DNA of 64,000 nt from NCBI GenBank assembly GCA_048594975.1, contig JBMDXQ010000158.1, positions 101,394 to 165,393 on the forward strand. Direction: 5' to 3'. A program made the translations under genes and the position numbers. Position 1 is the first letter of the stretch. The number at the start of each line of letters is the position of its first letter. The notes beneath the pieces were generated by a model that was not told the origin of the DNA, did no database searches, and saw only the letters and a list, made by a program, of their open reading frames with translations. This DNA comes from JBMDXB01 sp048594975. GTDB taxonomy: Bacteria; Acidobacteriota; Vicinamibacteria; Vicinamibacterales; 2-12-FULL-66-21. Shown piece by piece: positions 1 through 8,123 of the stretch.

Positions 1-2
1 GT

Positions 3-893
3 GACCGGCTGCGCGCCGACCTGATGGTGATCCTCGACGGCCCCCAGCATTCGAGCGGAAGGCCGACCGTGGTGTACGGGGCGCGCGGCATCGTGCGCGT
101 GGACCTGACGGTGTTCGGGCCGAAGGCGGGCGTGCACAGCGGCAACTACGGGAACTGGATTCCGAACCCGGCGCAGCGCCTGGCGGCACTGCTCGCGTCG
201 ATGAAAAGCGAGGACGGTCGCGTGCTCGTCGCCGGTTTCTACGACGGGATCGCGCCGCTCGCCGCGGAGGAACGGGCGCTCATCGACGCGGTGCCGGACG
301 ATTCCGCCGACATGCTGAAGGCCTTTGGCGTCGCCGCGCCCGAAATGGCGTTTCCCAGACTGCAGGACGCGCTGCAGTATCCGACACTCAACGTCAGGGG
401 CCTCGCCAGCGCCTACGTGGGCGCCGGGGCGCGCACCATCATCCCGGATCACGCCAGCGCGGCAATCGACGTCCGGCTCGTGAAGGAGACCCGCGCCGCC
501 GACCTCGTCGAGAAGATCCGCGGGCACGTCCGCCGGCAGGGATATCACCTCGTCGACGGTGAGCCGGACGACGCGACGCGGGCGGCGCACGCGAAGATTG
601 CCCGGGTGGCGATGCCGGATGGTGGGACGGCGGCCTTCCGCACCTCGCTGCTCGACCCGCACGCGAAGGCGCTGGTCGACGCCATCGCGCGGGCCGCTGG
701 CGGGCCGCCGATCCTGCTCCGCACGCTCGGCGGCACGGTGCCGATCGCGCCGTTCATTGAGGCGCTCGGGTTTCCGGCGGTGCTCGTGCCAATCGTGAAC
801 TTCGACAACAACCAGCACGAGGAGAACGAGAACCTGCGGCTGGGCAACCTGTTCGACGGAATCGTCACGGTTGCCGCAATCCTGCGGATGTAA
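3..893 (+). CDS. M20 family metallopeptidase, C-terminal part (5' end outside window)
   Basis: The reading frame is open from base 3 and the gene starts before the window; 296 residues are visible. The protein resembles the C-terminal two thirds of M20 zinc peptidases and deacylases (carboxypeptidase or dipeptidase type). A short piece of the catalytic domain (DLMVILDG) is followed by the lid/dimerisation domain, then a return to the catalytic domain near the end, where NNQHEENENLRLGNLFDG supplies the late conserved His/Glu region of the family. An internal ATG at position 24 would give a shortened protein but lies inside the conserved fold, so it is unlikely to be the true start. Exact substrate cannot be told. 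Confidence 0.8.
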   Translation, partial: DRLRADLMVILDGPQHSSGRPTVVYGARGIVRVDLTVFGPKAGVHSGNYGNWIPNPAQRLAALLASMKSEDGRVLVAGFYDGIAPLAAEERALIDAVPDDSADMLKAFGVAAPEMAFPRLQDALQYPTLNVRGLASAYVGAGARTIIPDHASAAIDVRLVKETRAADLVEKIRGHVRRQGYHLVDGEPDDATRAAHAKIARVAMPDGGTAAFRTSLLDPHAKALVDAIARAAGGPPILLRTLGGTVPIAPFIEALGFPAVLVPIVNFDNNQHEENENLRLGNLFDGIVTVAAILRM

Positions 894-917
894 CCAGGTC
901 AGCGCATCCACGCCATG

Positions 918-1007
918 CGGCGCAGACACGAAGACGCGAAGGCGCGAAGCCATGGACTCCGAGCGATGCGTCGTGTTCTTCGCGTTTTCGCGCCTGCGTG
1001 TCCGCCG
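918..1007. repeat. Inverted array of an 8-bp degenerate repeat (ACGCGAAG type)
   Basis: The left arm (918-949) contains consecutive units ACACGAAG, ACGCGAAG and GCGCGAAG. The right arm (978-1007) is its imperfect reverse complement, so the two can fold into a long hairpin with a loop of about 28 nt. It occupies the gap between the M20 peptidase and pxpA. It resembles, in plan but not in sequence, the other short-repeat hairpins of this window. Confidence 0.6.
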
Positions 1008-1027
1008 CCGTTTCGTCGGGAGATCTG

Positions 1028-1798
1028 ATGCCCGTCATCGACCTGAACTGCGACTTGGGCGAGTCGTTCGGCGCGTACACGATTGGCGCCGACGCAGAGG
1101 TGATGCGCAGCATCTCGTCCGCAAACGTCGCCTGCGGCTATCACGGCGGTGATCCGACGGTGATGCGGCGGACGGTGCGGCTTGCACGCGAGGCGGGCGT
1201 GTCGGTCGGCGCGCATCCCGGCCTGCCGGACCTGGTCGGCTTCGGGCGGCGCGAGATGCGTGTGAGCCCGCAGGAGGTGGAGGACATGATCCTCTACCAG
1301 GCCGGCGCGCTCGCCGCGATTGCCGCCGCCGAGGGCGTCCGCCTGCGCCACCTCAAGGCGCACGGCGCCTTGTACAACATGGCGGTGCGCGACCGCGCCC
1401 TCGCCGACGCGATTGCCGCCGCGGCCCGCGCGTTCGACGCATCGCTGCTGTTGTTCGTGCTGCCCGGTTCCGAGCTGGAGCGCGCGGGGCGCGCCGCCGG
1501 CCTGCGCATCGCGCTCGAGGGATTCGCCGATCGCGCCTACGAGCCTGACGGATCGCTGACCCCGCGCTCGCGGCCGGGCGCGGTGATCCACGGCCCGGAC
1601 GACGTGGTCAGGCGCGCGGTGCGCATGGCCAGCGGCGGCGGCGTGACCGCGACCGACGGATCCGAGATCGCGCTTCGCGTCGACACGATCTGCACGCACG
1701 GTGACACACCGGGGGCTGCCGAATTGACACGGCTGATTCGCGAGCGACTCGAGCGCGAAGGCATCGGCGTCGCACCTGCCGGCAGCCGCCGCGCATGA
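1028..1798 (+). CDS. pxpA: 5-oxoprolinase subunit A (LamB/YcsF family)
   Basis: A 256-residue LamB/YcsF protein, the normal length for the family. PxpA works with PxpB and PxpC in ATP-dependent opening of 5-oxoproline to glutamate in the cytoplasm. Family signatures are clear: NCDLGE near the N terminus, ANVACGYHGGD, SVGAHPG and LKAHGALYN. The start at 1028 gives the standard N terminus and has a purine-rich GGGAGA upstream; an in-frame start at 998 would add ten unlikely residues. No pxpB or pxpC is present in the window. The stop overlaps the ATG of the following MFS gene, so the two are probably co-translated and the transporter may bring in a related substrate. Confidence 0.93.
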   Translation: MPVIDLNCDLGESFGAYTIGADAEVMRSISSANVACGYHGGDPTVMRRTVRLAREAGVSVGAHPGLPDLVGFGRREMRVSPQEVEDMILYQAGALAAIAAAEGVRLRHLKAHGALYNMAVRDRALADAIAAAARAFDASLLLFVLPGSELERAGRAAGLRIALEGFADRAYEPDGSLTPRSRPGAVIHGPDDVVRRAVRMASGGGVTATDGSEIALRVDTICTHGDTPGAAELTRLIRERLEREGIGVAPAGSRRA

Positions 1799-3030
1799 TC
1801 GATCGCCTGTTCGGGTGGTGGCGCGAGGGCACACCCGCCGCGCGGCGCGCGCTGGTGGCGGCGTGGCTCGGCTGGATGCTGGATGCGTTCGACGTGATGC
1901 TCTATGCGCTCGTCCTCAAGAGCATCCAGGACGATCTCGGGATGTCGACCAGCGTCGCCGGCGCGGTGGGGTCGCTGACGCAGCTGGACTCCGCCGCCGG
2001 CGGCATCCTCTTCGGCGTCGTCGCCGACCGCCGCGGGCGCACGCGCGCGCTGATGGCAAGCGTGCTGATCTACTCCGTCTTCACCGCCGCGTGCGGTCTC
2101 GCTCAGACCGTTGGGCAGCTGGCGCTCTTCCGCGCCCTGCTCGGCATCGGCATGGGTGGTGAATGGGCGAGCGGTGCGGCGCTCGTCTCGGAGAGCTGGC
2201 CGGACGAGCACCGCGGCAAGGCGCTCGGGTTCATGCAGAGCGCGTGGGCCGTGGGCTACGGCGCGGCGGCGGCGGCCACCGGTCTCCTGCTGCCGTCGTG
2301 GGGCTGGCGCGGGGTCTTCTTCATTGGCATCCTCCCGGCGTTCTTCACGCTGTGGGTGCGCCGCCGCGTCGAGGAGCCTGCGATCTGGCGGGCGTCGCGC
2401 GAAACCACTGCCGGGCGCCGCGGACGTTTCGGCGACGTCTTCCGTGGCGGGATGCTCCGCCTGACCGCCGCGGTCACGATCATGAACGCCTTCACCATGT
2501 TCGCGTGGTGGGGCTTCAACCAGTGGCTGCCCACCTACCTGCGCGCGCCCGCCGAGGCCGGCGGCATCGGGCTCTCGGCGCGAACGATGGCCGCCTTCGT
2601 CGTCGCGATGCAGGTGGGGATGTGGTTCGGCTACGTGACGTTCGGCTTCGTGGCCGACGCGATCGGGCGGAAGCGCGCATACGTCATCTACACGTCCGCT
2701 GCAGCGGGGTTGATCCTCCTCTACATTTCGGTTCGTGTCCCGGCCGCGCTGCTCGTCCTCGGCCCCTTCGTCGCCTTCTTCGCGACGGGCTACTTCAGCG
2801 GGTTCGGCGCCGTCACCGCGGAGATCTACCCGACCGGCATTCGCGCCACTGCCCAGGGATTCACCTACAACATCGGGCGTCTGGCGAGCGCCGCCGCCCC
2901 ATGGATTGTGGGCACGCTGGCCCAGACGCGCGGCTTTCCGTTCGCGCTGTCGCTGACCAGCATCGCCTTTCTGCTCGCTGCGGTCACATGGCGCTGGATT
3001 CCAGAGACGCGCGGCAGGAAACTGGAATGA
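1795..3030 (+). CDS. MFS transporter, organic acid/metabolite type
   Basis: A 411-residue inner-membrane protein with about twelve hydrophobic segments and the MFS loop 2-3 signature DRRGRTRA (repeated as DAIGRKRA in the second half). The stretch GMGGEWASGAALVSE in helix 4 and the C-terminal TAEIYPTGIRATAQG resemble the sialate, shikimate and aromatic-acid symporter groups. The ATG overlaps the pxpA stop (ATGA) and its own stop overlaps the next gene, giving a three-gene unit. Uptake of 5-oxoproline or another small carboxylate is a reasonable inference from the neighbour, but the sequence does not show the substrate. Confidence 0.85.
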   Translation: MIDRLFGWWREGTPAARRALVAAWLGWMLDAFDVMLYALVLKSIQDDLGMSTSVAGAVGSLTQLDSAAGGILFGVVADRRGRTRALMASVLIYSVFTAACGLAQTVGQLALFRALLGIGMGGEWASGAALVSESWPDEHRGKALGFMQSAWAVGYGAAAAATGLLLPSWGWRGVFFIGILPAFFTLWVRRRVEEPAIWRASRETTAGRRGRFGDVFRGGMLRLTAAVTIMNAFTMFAWWGFNQWLPTYLRAPAEAGGIGLSARTMAAFVVAMQVGMWFGYVTFGFVADAIGRKRAYVIYTSAAAGLILLYISVRVPAALLVLGPFVAFFATGYFSGFGAVTAEIYPTGIRATAQGFTYNIGRLASAAAPWIVGTLAQTRGFPFALSLTSIAFLLAAVTWRWIPETRGRKLE

Positions 3031-3599
3031 TGCTGCGCGCCTCGGCCCTCGTGCTGGCGCTCGCGTGCGCCCCGGGGTGCCTGGTCCTCAGCCTGCACCC
3101 GGCGTACGACGGCGAGACCATCGCCTGGGATCCGGCGCTGGCCGGCTCCTGGCTCGATGCCGACGACAAGGTGACCATGGACGTCGAACGCGATCAGTGG
3201 CGATCCTACCGGATTACCTACGTCCATCCGATCGAGACGGCGGTCGTGACCGCGTACCTGACCGACATCGGCGACGATCGCTATCTGGACGTGATGCCGG
3301 CGCGCGGCGAGGATCCCGGATCGTTGCTGGTCCCGGCCCACGCCGTTTTGCGCGTGCGCCTCGAGAACGATCGCCTCGAGCTGACGCCGCTGTCGTACGA
3401 CTGGTTCGACGACCGGCGGCGAGCGCAGCGATCGATCGCGGGCCTCGACATCGAGGCCGACCAGAAGGAGAACGCGCTGATCGTGTCGCAGACCTCCCGC
3501 CTGCGCGCCTGGCTGCGGGTCCAGCCGCCGGCGGGACCGATGTTCGGCGCCAGCGCCGTGTTCACGCGGGTAAGACCGACCGCAGCGGGAAGGCAGTAG
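3027..3599 (+). CDS. Putative lipoprotein of unknown function
   Basis: A 190-residue protein starting with MMLRAS and a short hydrophobic stretch ending in APGC, a lipoprotein-like signal with Cys around residue 17. The mature part is rich in charged residues and predicted beta strands (VHPIETAVVTAYL, VLRVRLENDRLEL), but I recognise no domain. The start codon overlaps the stop of the MFS gene (ATGA), which supports translation from 3027. A longer open frame runs upstream in the same register but is antisense-like noise over the transporter gene. Confidence 0.65.
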   Translation: MMLRASALVLALACAPGCLVLSLHPAYDGETIAWDPALAGSWLDADDKVTMDVERDQWRSYRITYVHPIETAVVTAYLTDIGDDRYLDVMPARGEDPGSLLVPAHAVLRVRLENDRLELTPLSYDWFDDRRRAQRSIAGLDIEADQKENALIVSQTSRLRAWLRVQPPAGPMFGASAVFTRVRPTAAGRQ

Positions 3600-3607
3600 A
3601 GGCGGTC

Positions 3608-3829
3608 ATGCTCAAGGGTACCAAAGCCGGCATCGTCAAGAAGATTCAGCCCGTCAGCATCCACGGGCAGCTCTCGCTCGACGTGTATTTCGCCGATCCC
3701 GAAGACCCCGACGGCCAGGTCAGCCTGGCCCGGGTCGGAGAAGAGGCGGTGCCGCGCCGCCTCGAGGCGGGGGACCTCGTCACCCTGCACTACGTCCTCG
3801 GCGTCGTCACCGCGATCACGAAAGAGTAA
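3608..3829 (+). CDS. Small conserved-looking hypothetical protein (73 aa)
   Basis: A 73-residue soluble protein beginning MLKGTKAGIVKKIQ, rich in charged residues, with a C-terminal beta-strand-like segment LVTLHYVLGVVTAI. It lies 8 bp after the lipoprotein gene and in the same direction, so it probably belongs to that transcript. No signal peptide, membrane segment or known domain is visible. The compact size with balanced charge suggests a small beta-barrel fold, but that is only an impression. Confidence 0.55.
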   Translation: MLKGTKAGIVKKIQPVSIHGQLSLDVYFADPEDPDGQVSLARVGEEAVPRRLEAGDLVTLHYVLGVVTAITKE

Positions 3830-3926
3830 AGAGTAAGGAGGCGTCGTCGGACCGCCGCGGTTGCTTTTGCCGGGTGCTTCCTGCACACTGGATGGACCCG
3901 CCTTCGTGACGACAGGAGTTCCTCTG

Positions 3927-4706
3927 ATGAGCATGTTGAGCTACCGGCCGGGCCGTGCCGTGCCCCTGGGGTTGGGTGCGATCGTCGTCGCGGCGGTGAC
4001 CGTGGCGTCCACGGCGATCGTTCCAGCGCAGGAAGCGCTGCCGCCGGCGCGGAAGATCATCGACCGGCACGTGGATGCGATCGGCGGGCGCGCGGCCATT
4101 CTCGCGCACAGCTCGATGCACCTGACCGGAACGATGACGATGAGCGGTGTCGGCGGCACGATCGAGGGATTCGCCGCGAAGCCGAACAAGAACGTCGTCA
4201 AGATCACTATCGCCGGCGTCGGCGAGGTGAGCGAGGGGGTCAACGGGGACGTGGCGTGGAGCCTGTCGCCGATGACCGGACCGATGCTGGCGCAGGGGAA
4301 GGAACTCGAGCAGAAGAGGCGCGACGCCGATTTCTACGCCGAGCTCCGCCCCGCCGGGCAGTTCAAGTCCATGACCACCGTGGAGAAGACGACGTGGGAG
4401 GGCCGCCCCGCCTACAAGGTCAGCCTGGTGCGGTCCGACGGCAGCGAGGAAATCGAGTACTACGACGTCGAGAACGCCTTCCGTATCGGCCGCGAGTTCT
4501 CACGCGAGACGATGGCGGGCACTCTGAAGGTGTCGCAGGTCACCACCGACTACAAGAAGTTCGACGACCTGCTGCACGCCACCAGCGTGAAGGTCGGCGT
4601 CATGGGCATCCAGCAGCTGTTCACCATCTCGTCGGTCGAGTACGACAAGGTGGATCCGGCCGTGTTCGAGCTGCCGGCGGAGATCAAGGCGCTCATCAAG
4701 AAATGA
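3927..4706 (+). CDS. Exported protein, LolA-like outer membrane lipoprotein-sorting family
   Basis: A 259-residue exported protein with an N-terminal signal (hydrophobic run LGLGAIVVAAVTVASTA ending near AQE). The mature part starts ARKIIDRHVDAIGG, a pattern typical of exported LolA-like proteins of Acidobacteriota, and continues as alternating beta strands. An AGGAG ribosome site at 3914-3918 fixes the start at 3927; an in-frame start at 3861 would precede this site. The stop overlaps the ATG of the S41 protease gene. Function is likely periplasmic binding of a lipid or lipoprotein, by family analogy only. Confidence 0.65.
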   Translation: MSMLSYRPGRAVPLGLGAIVVAAVTVASTAIVPAQEALPPARKIIDRHVDAIGGRAAILAHSSMHLTGTMTMSGVGGTIEGFAAKPNKNVVKITIAGVGEVSEGVNGDVAWSLSPMTGPMLAQGKELEQKRRDADFYAELRPAGQFKSMTTVEKTTWEGRPAYKVSLVRSDGSEEIEYYDVENAFRIGREFSRETMAGTLKVSQVTTDYKKFDDLLHATSVKVGVMGIQQLFTISSVEYDKVDPAVFELPAEIKALIKK

Positions 4707-6010
4707 GGCGCGTCGCTGCCGCCGGGGGGGTCGTGCTGCTGGCCGGCGTCTGCGCCGGCGCGCAGGCGCCGCAGGCGCTCGAGACGTTCGACGCGGCCTG
4801 GAAGATCGTCCGCGACACCCACTTCGATCGCACGTTCAACGGCGTGAACTGGGACTCGGTGCGGACGGAGCACCGGCCGAAAGCGGCTGCCGCGCAGTCC
4901 GCGAGCGAGCTGCGGGCGGTGCTGCGCGATATGCTCGCGCGGCTGGGCCAGTCGCACTTCGCGATCGTGCCGGCGCAGCCGGACGGCTCCGACCAATCGC
5001 CCATCGGGTCCGCGGAGCCCGGCTTCGATGTGCGGCTGACGCCCGACGGCGTGCTCGTCGCCCGGGTCGAGCCGGACGGCCCCGCGGCGAAAGCGGGCGT
5101 GCGCCCCGGCTGGCGCGTGCGTGCGATTGCCGGAGCTGCCGTCGACGACATGGTGCGGAGTGTCCCGGAAGGCACCGCGGAGCGGTTCCGACGGCTCGAG
5201 GTGTGGCGCGCCGCGCAGGTGCAGCTGCGCGGGGCGCCCGGGTCGCGTGTCACCGTCGTCTTCGATGACGCCGACGGCAACCGCCCCGAGCGGTCGCTCG
5301 AGCGGCGGCCGCCGATAGGCGAGCCGGTCACCGTCGGGCATCTGCCGACGATGTTCGTGCGCGTGGACGCGCGGCGCGAGAAGACGCCGCGCGGTCGGCA
5401 GGCCGGCGTCATCGCGTTCAACGTCTGGATGGCGGCCGTCGACGCGGCCTTCCAGAAGGCGATCGACGACATGCGCGGCGCCGACGGCATCGTCATCGAT
5501 CTGCGCGGCAATCCAGGCGGCCTCGCGTTCATGTTGACCGGGATCTCCGGCCATTTCCTCGGCGAGCGCGTCCCGCTCGGGGTGATGAAGACGCGCGAGT
5601 CCGAGCTCAGGTTCGTGGCCAACCCCCGGCTGGTGAACGCGCGCGGCGAGCGCGTGCCGCCGTACGCGGGACCGGTCGCCATCCTGGTCGACGGGCTCTC
5701 CGGCAGCGCATCGGAGTGCTTCACCGGGGGTATGCAGTCGATCAAGCGGGCGCGCGTGTTCGGCGAATCGACAATGGGACAGGCGCTTCCGGCGCTGTTC
5801 GATCGCCTGCCGAACGGGGACGTGCTGATCCACGCGTTCGGCGACTTCGTCACCGCCGACGGCACGCGCCTCGAGGGCCGCGGCGTCGTGCCGGACGAGA
5901 CCGTGCCGCTGCGCCGCGCCGACCTGCTCGCCGGCCGCGATCGCGCGCTGGAAGCCGCGCTGGCCTGGATCGATCGAACGGCCCGCGCGGACGGAGCGTC
6001 AAATCCGTAA
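4703..6010 (+). CDS. S41 family (tail-specific type) peptidase with PDZ domain
   Basis: A 435-residue exported protease. After a short signal peptide (VLLAGVCAGAQA) comes an N-terminal helical region with the LGQSHFAIV motif, a PDZ domain around residues 105-200 (GVLVARVEPDGPAAKAGV) and a C-terminal S41 catalytic domain. In the latter, GIVIDLRGNPGG and VDGLSGSASECF carry the family signature with the nucleophile Ser in GSASE. The gene is coupled by ATGA overlap to the LolA-like gene upstream. S41 proteases cut near the C termini of substrate proteins in the periplasm; the natural substrate is unknown. Confidence 0.9.
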   Translation: MRRVAAAGGVVLLAGVCAGAQAPQALETFDAAWKIVRDTHFDRTFNGVNWDSVRTEHRPKAAAAQSASELRAVLRDMLARLGQSHFAIVPAQPDGSDQSPIGSAEPGFDVRLTPDGVLVARVEPDGPAAKAGVRPGWRVRAIAGAAVDDMVRSVPEGTAERFRRLEVWRAAQVQLRGAPGSRVTVVFDDADGNRPERSLERRPPIGEPVTVGHLPTMFVRVDARREKTPRGRQAGVIAFNVWMAAVDAAFQKAIDDMRGADGIVIDLRGNPGGLAFMLTGISGHFLGERVPLGVMKTRESELRFVANPRLVNARGERVPPYAGPVAILVDGLSGSASECFTGGMQSIKRARVFGESTMGQALPALFDRLPNGDVLIHAFGDFVTADGTRLEGRGVVPDETVPLRRADLLAGRDRALEAALAWIDRTARADGASNP

Positions 6011-6045
6011 GAACGCCCCGAAACGGGACACGGGGGTCTTTACGG

Positions 6046-6073
6046 TTGCGCTGGCCGGAACCCGTTTGATAAA
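6046..6073 (+). promoter_or_regulatory. Possible sigma-70 type promoter for the zinc-ribbon gene
   Basis: A TTGCGC box at 6046-6051 is separated by 16 bp from GATAAA at 6068-6073, which lies about 70 bp before the GTG start. The surrounding base composition is less GC-rich than the genes on either side. Only a loose match to consensus. Confidence 0.35.
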
Positions 6074-6139
6074 CTTCGTGTACCTGCGCGAGACGCCTTT
6101 TCCAGCCAAGCCAAACTAGGTCATTCCCGGGGGTTTCTT

Positions 6140-6823
6140 GTGGAGCAGCGCCGGCTGCGTCTCGGTGACATATTGGACGACTACTGCCCGCGCGAGCGGC
6201 GGGTCACCAATCATGCCATCGTGGCGATGATCGAAGACGACGTGAAACAGACCCGTTGCACCACGTGCGACGCGGAGCACGCCTACAAGGGGGCGAAGGT
6301 GCCGCGGCGCCGGACCAGGCAGGCGCCCGCTCACCTGGCGGCCGCACCTCCGGCGCCGCCCGCGGAAACGTTCGACGAGGACGCGCCCGGTTCGCGTCCG
6401 TCCGACGTCGCGGCGGTGTCGGGCGAACCCACCGAATCCGAAGAGGCACTCGAGCCGCAGCCGCTCGCCGCGGTGGCCGACGAAGCGAGCACGGTCGAGG
6501 AGAACGAGCCGGGGGAGGCGGAACGCGCCGTAGAGGATGGTCCCGTGCACCGGCCCCTCATTCGCGCGACGCTCCCGCGCCCCGAAGGTCAGAAGACGGA
6601 ACGGCCGCTGCCCGACTTCACCATCCGGCACGCCGCGGGGCGCGGCGGCAACCCGGCGTTCCGTGGAAACGGCCGTCCAAAGTCACGCCCGCACGGCAGC
6701 GGCAACGGTGGCCGCCCGCCCGGGCGTTTCGCCGCCGCCAGGCCGGGCCCGGGGCGCGGCGGGTCGCACGCCGGCTTCCGATCCGGTCCGCCGCGACACG
6801 GCGGCAGGAAACGCTCGCGCTGA
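6140..6823 (+). CDS. Zinc-ribbon protein with long acidic linker and basic RG-rich tail
   Basis: A 227-residue protein starting at GTG with a run of G residues a few bases upstream. Residues 1-60 form a small folded head with CTTC (a CxxC knuckle) followed by a basic KVPRRRTRQ stretch. Residues 60-150 are low-complexity, rich in Ala, Pro and Glu. The last 70 residues are rich in Arg, Gly, Pro and His (GRGG, GNGGR, GPGRGG repeats), as in nucleic-acid-binding tails. I do not recognise a named family. An RNA- or DNA-binding role is inferred from composition only. The gene stands alone between the S41 protease and acetamidase genes. Confidence 0.6.
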   Translation: MEQRRLRLGDILDDYCPRERRVTNHAIVAMIEDDVKQTRCTTCDAEHAYKGAKVPRRRTRQAPAHLAAAPPAPPAETFDEDAPGSRPSDVAAVSGEPTESEEALEPQPLAAVADEASTVEENEPGEAERAVEDGPVHRPLIRATLPRPEGQKTERPLPDFTIRHAAGRGGNPAFRGNGRPKSRPHGSGNGGRPPGRFAAARPGPGRGGSHAGFRSGPPRHGGRKRSR

Positions 6824-6837
6824 TGCGCTGAGAGAGG

Positions 6838-7824
6838 ATGCTTCGTTCCACGCTCGCTCTGCTGTGGGCCGTCCTGGCCGCCCAGCAGACCGCGCCATCC
6901 GCGCCGATCCGATTCGAACCGACACACGGAGTTCCGACGTTTGCGCTCCGCGAGCCCGTGCTGCGCATCCGCCCGGGCGCGATCGTCGAGACGCGCACGT
7001 TCTCGAAGCCAGGCGACTACTACGAGCGTGCCGGCGGGCCCTGGCCCGGCGAGGTCGGGCCCTTCCACATCGAGGGCGCCACGCCGGACGACACGCTCGT
7101 CGTCCGCATCCTCAAGCTGCGCCCCAACCGTGATACGGCCGTCTCGGCGGTGAATCCCGGCGGGATCAGCGCCGTCGCGGCCGACGCGCGCACGCGCATG
7201 CTCAACGATCCGCTGCCGGCGCGCCGGTTCGTCTGGCGCCTGGATCGCGCGCGCAACGTCGGCATCCTGGATCTGCCGGACTCGGCGTCGAAGTCGATCG
7301 AGTTGCCGCTCCGGCCGATGCTCGGGCGTCTGGCGGTCGCGCCGGCCGGCGACGAGGCATTCGGCGGCCTGTGGCCGGGGAACTTCGGCGGGAACATGGA
7401 CACCCCGGATGCGCGCGAGGGCACGACTGTCTACCTTCCCGTCTTTCACCCGGGCGCTAACTTCTATTTCGGTGACGGCCACGCGCTGCAGGGAGACGGA
7501 GAGATCGCCGGCTCGGGCCTCGAGACGACGATGGACGTGACCTTCGAGTTCGATCTGATCAAGGGCCGCCGCCTCCGCTGGCCGCGGATGGAGGACGCCG
7601 AGGACCTGATGGTGGTCGGCAGCGTGCGCCCGCTCGTCGATGCGTTCCGCATCGCGCAGGTGGAGCTGATCGAGTGGTTGGTCGAGGATTACGGCTTCGA
7701 GCGGATGGAGGCCTACCAAGTGGTCTCCCAGGCCGGTCACTCGCGTATTGCCAACGTCGTGGACCCGAACTACACGGTCGTCGCGAAGTTCCCCAAGAAG
7801 TTCCTCCCGAAGAAGATCCGGTGA
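6838..7824 (+). CDS. Acetamidase/formamidase family protein, exported
   Basis: A 328-residue protein with a short N-terminal hydrophobic segment (LALLWAVLAAQQ) and a full acetamidase/formamidase domain. Recognisable family features are the GPFHIEGA segment, GNFGGNMDT, the PVFHPGANFYFGDGHALQGDGE metal-site region and the C-terminal RIANVVDPNYTV. The family hydrolyses formamide, acetamide and similar short amides, releasing ammonia. The leader suggests export, unusual for cytoplasmic members but common for homologues with this layout. GAGAGG just upstream supports the ATG at 6838. Confidence 0.88.
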   Translation: MLRSTLALLWAVLAAQQTAPSAPIRFEPTHGVPTFALREPVLRIRPGAIVETRTFSKPGDYYERAGGPWPGEVGPFHIEGATPDDTLVVRILKLRPNRDTAVSAVNPGGISAVAADARTRMLNDPLPARRFVWRLDRARNVGILDLPDSASKSIELPLRPMLGRLAVAPAGDEAFGGLWPGNFGGNMDTPDAREGTTVYLPVFHPGANFYFGDGHALQGDGEIAGSGLETTMDVTFEFDLIKGRRLRWPRMEDAEDLMVVGSVRPLVDAFRIAQVELIEWLVEDYGFERMEAYQVVSQAGHSRIANVVDPNYTVVAKFPKKFLPKKIR

Positions 7825-7848
7825 TCGGCGCGCCGGGCGCTGTCCGCG

Positions 7849-8050
7849 GGGTCGGATCTCGATTGTTCGCCCTGGCGCACACCGGGATCAGATCTCCGGC
7901 GCCTGGTCGGAAGAAAGAGATCTGACCAGGCAGGCGGCGCATCCGCCGGTGCGGCGCGTCACGACGGCACGCGTATTAGCCCGGAACGCACATAATAGGC
8001 CACGGAATCGAGATCCGACCCGCGCGGTGTGAGAATCCAGATCTGACCCC
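7849..8050. repeat. Inverted and direct GGGTCGGATCTCGATT repeats, likely mobile-element remnant
   Basis: The 16-mer at 7849-7864 recurs as an exact reverse complement at 8006-8021, followed by an imperfect copy AATCCAGATCTGACCCC at 8034-8050. Between them lies a small hairpin with arms CCTGGTC (7902-7908) and GACCAGG (7924-7930) and another GATCTGACC. There is no convincing gene in this 299-bp gap (7825-8123). The layout resembles flanks of REP-type elements spread by small transposases, but no transposase is present here. Confidence 0.6.
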
Positions 8051-8123
8051 GGCGTGACGTGCTCGCCACGCAGGCGGGCGGTCTGCCACGCGGTGGGCGC
8101 GTGCAGCTGTCGAAAGGTAGAGC

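Noticed and set aside
2163..3026. Long upstream extension of the lipoprotein gene at 3027
   Set aside because: It lies out of frame over the MFS gene and has Arg/Ala/Gly-rich translation with no domain; the lipoprotein signal starts at 3027.
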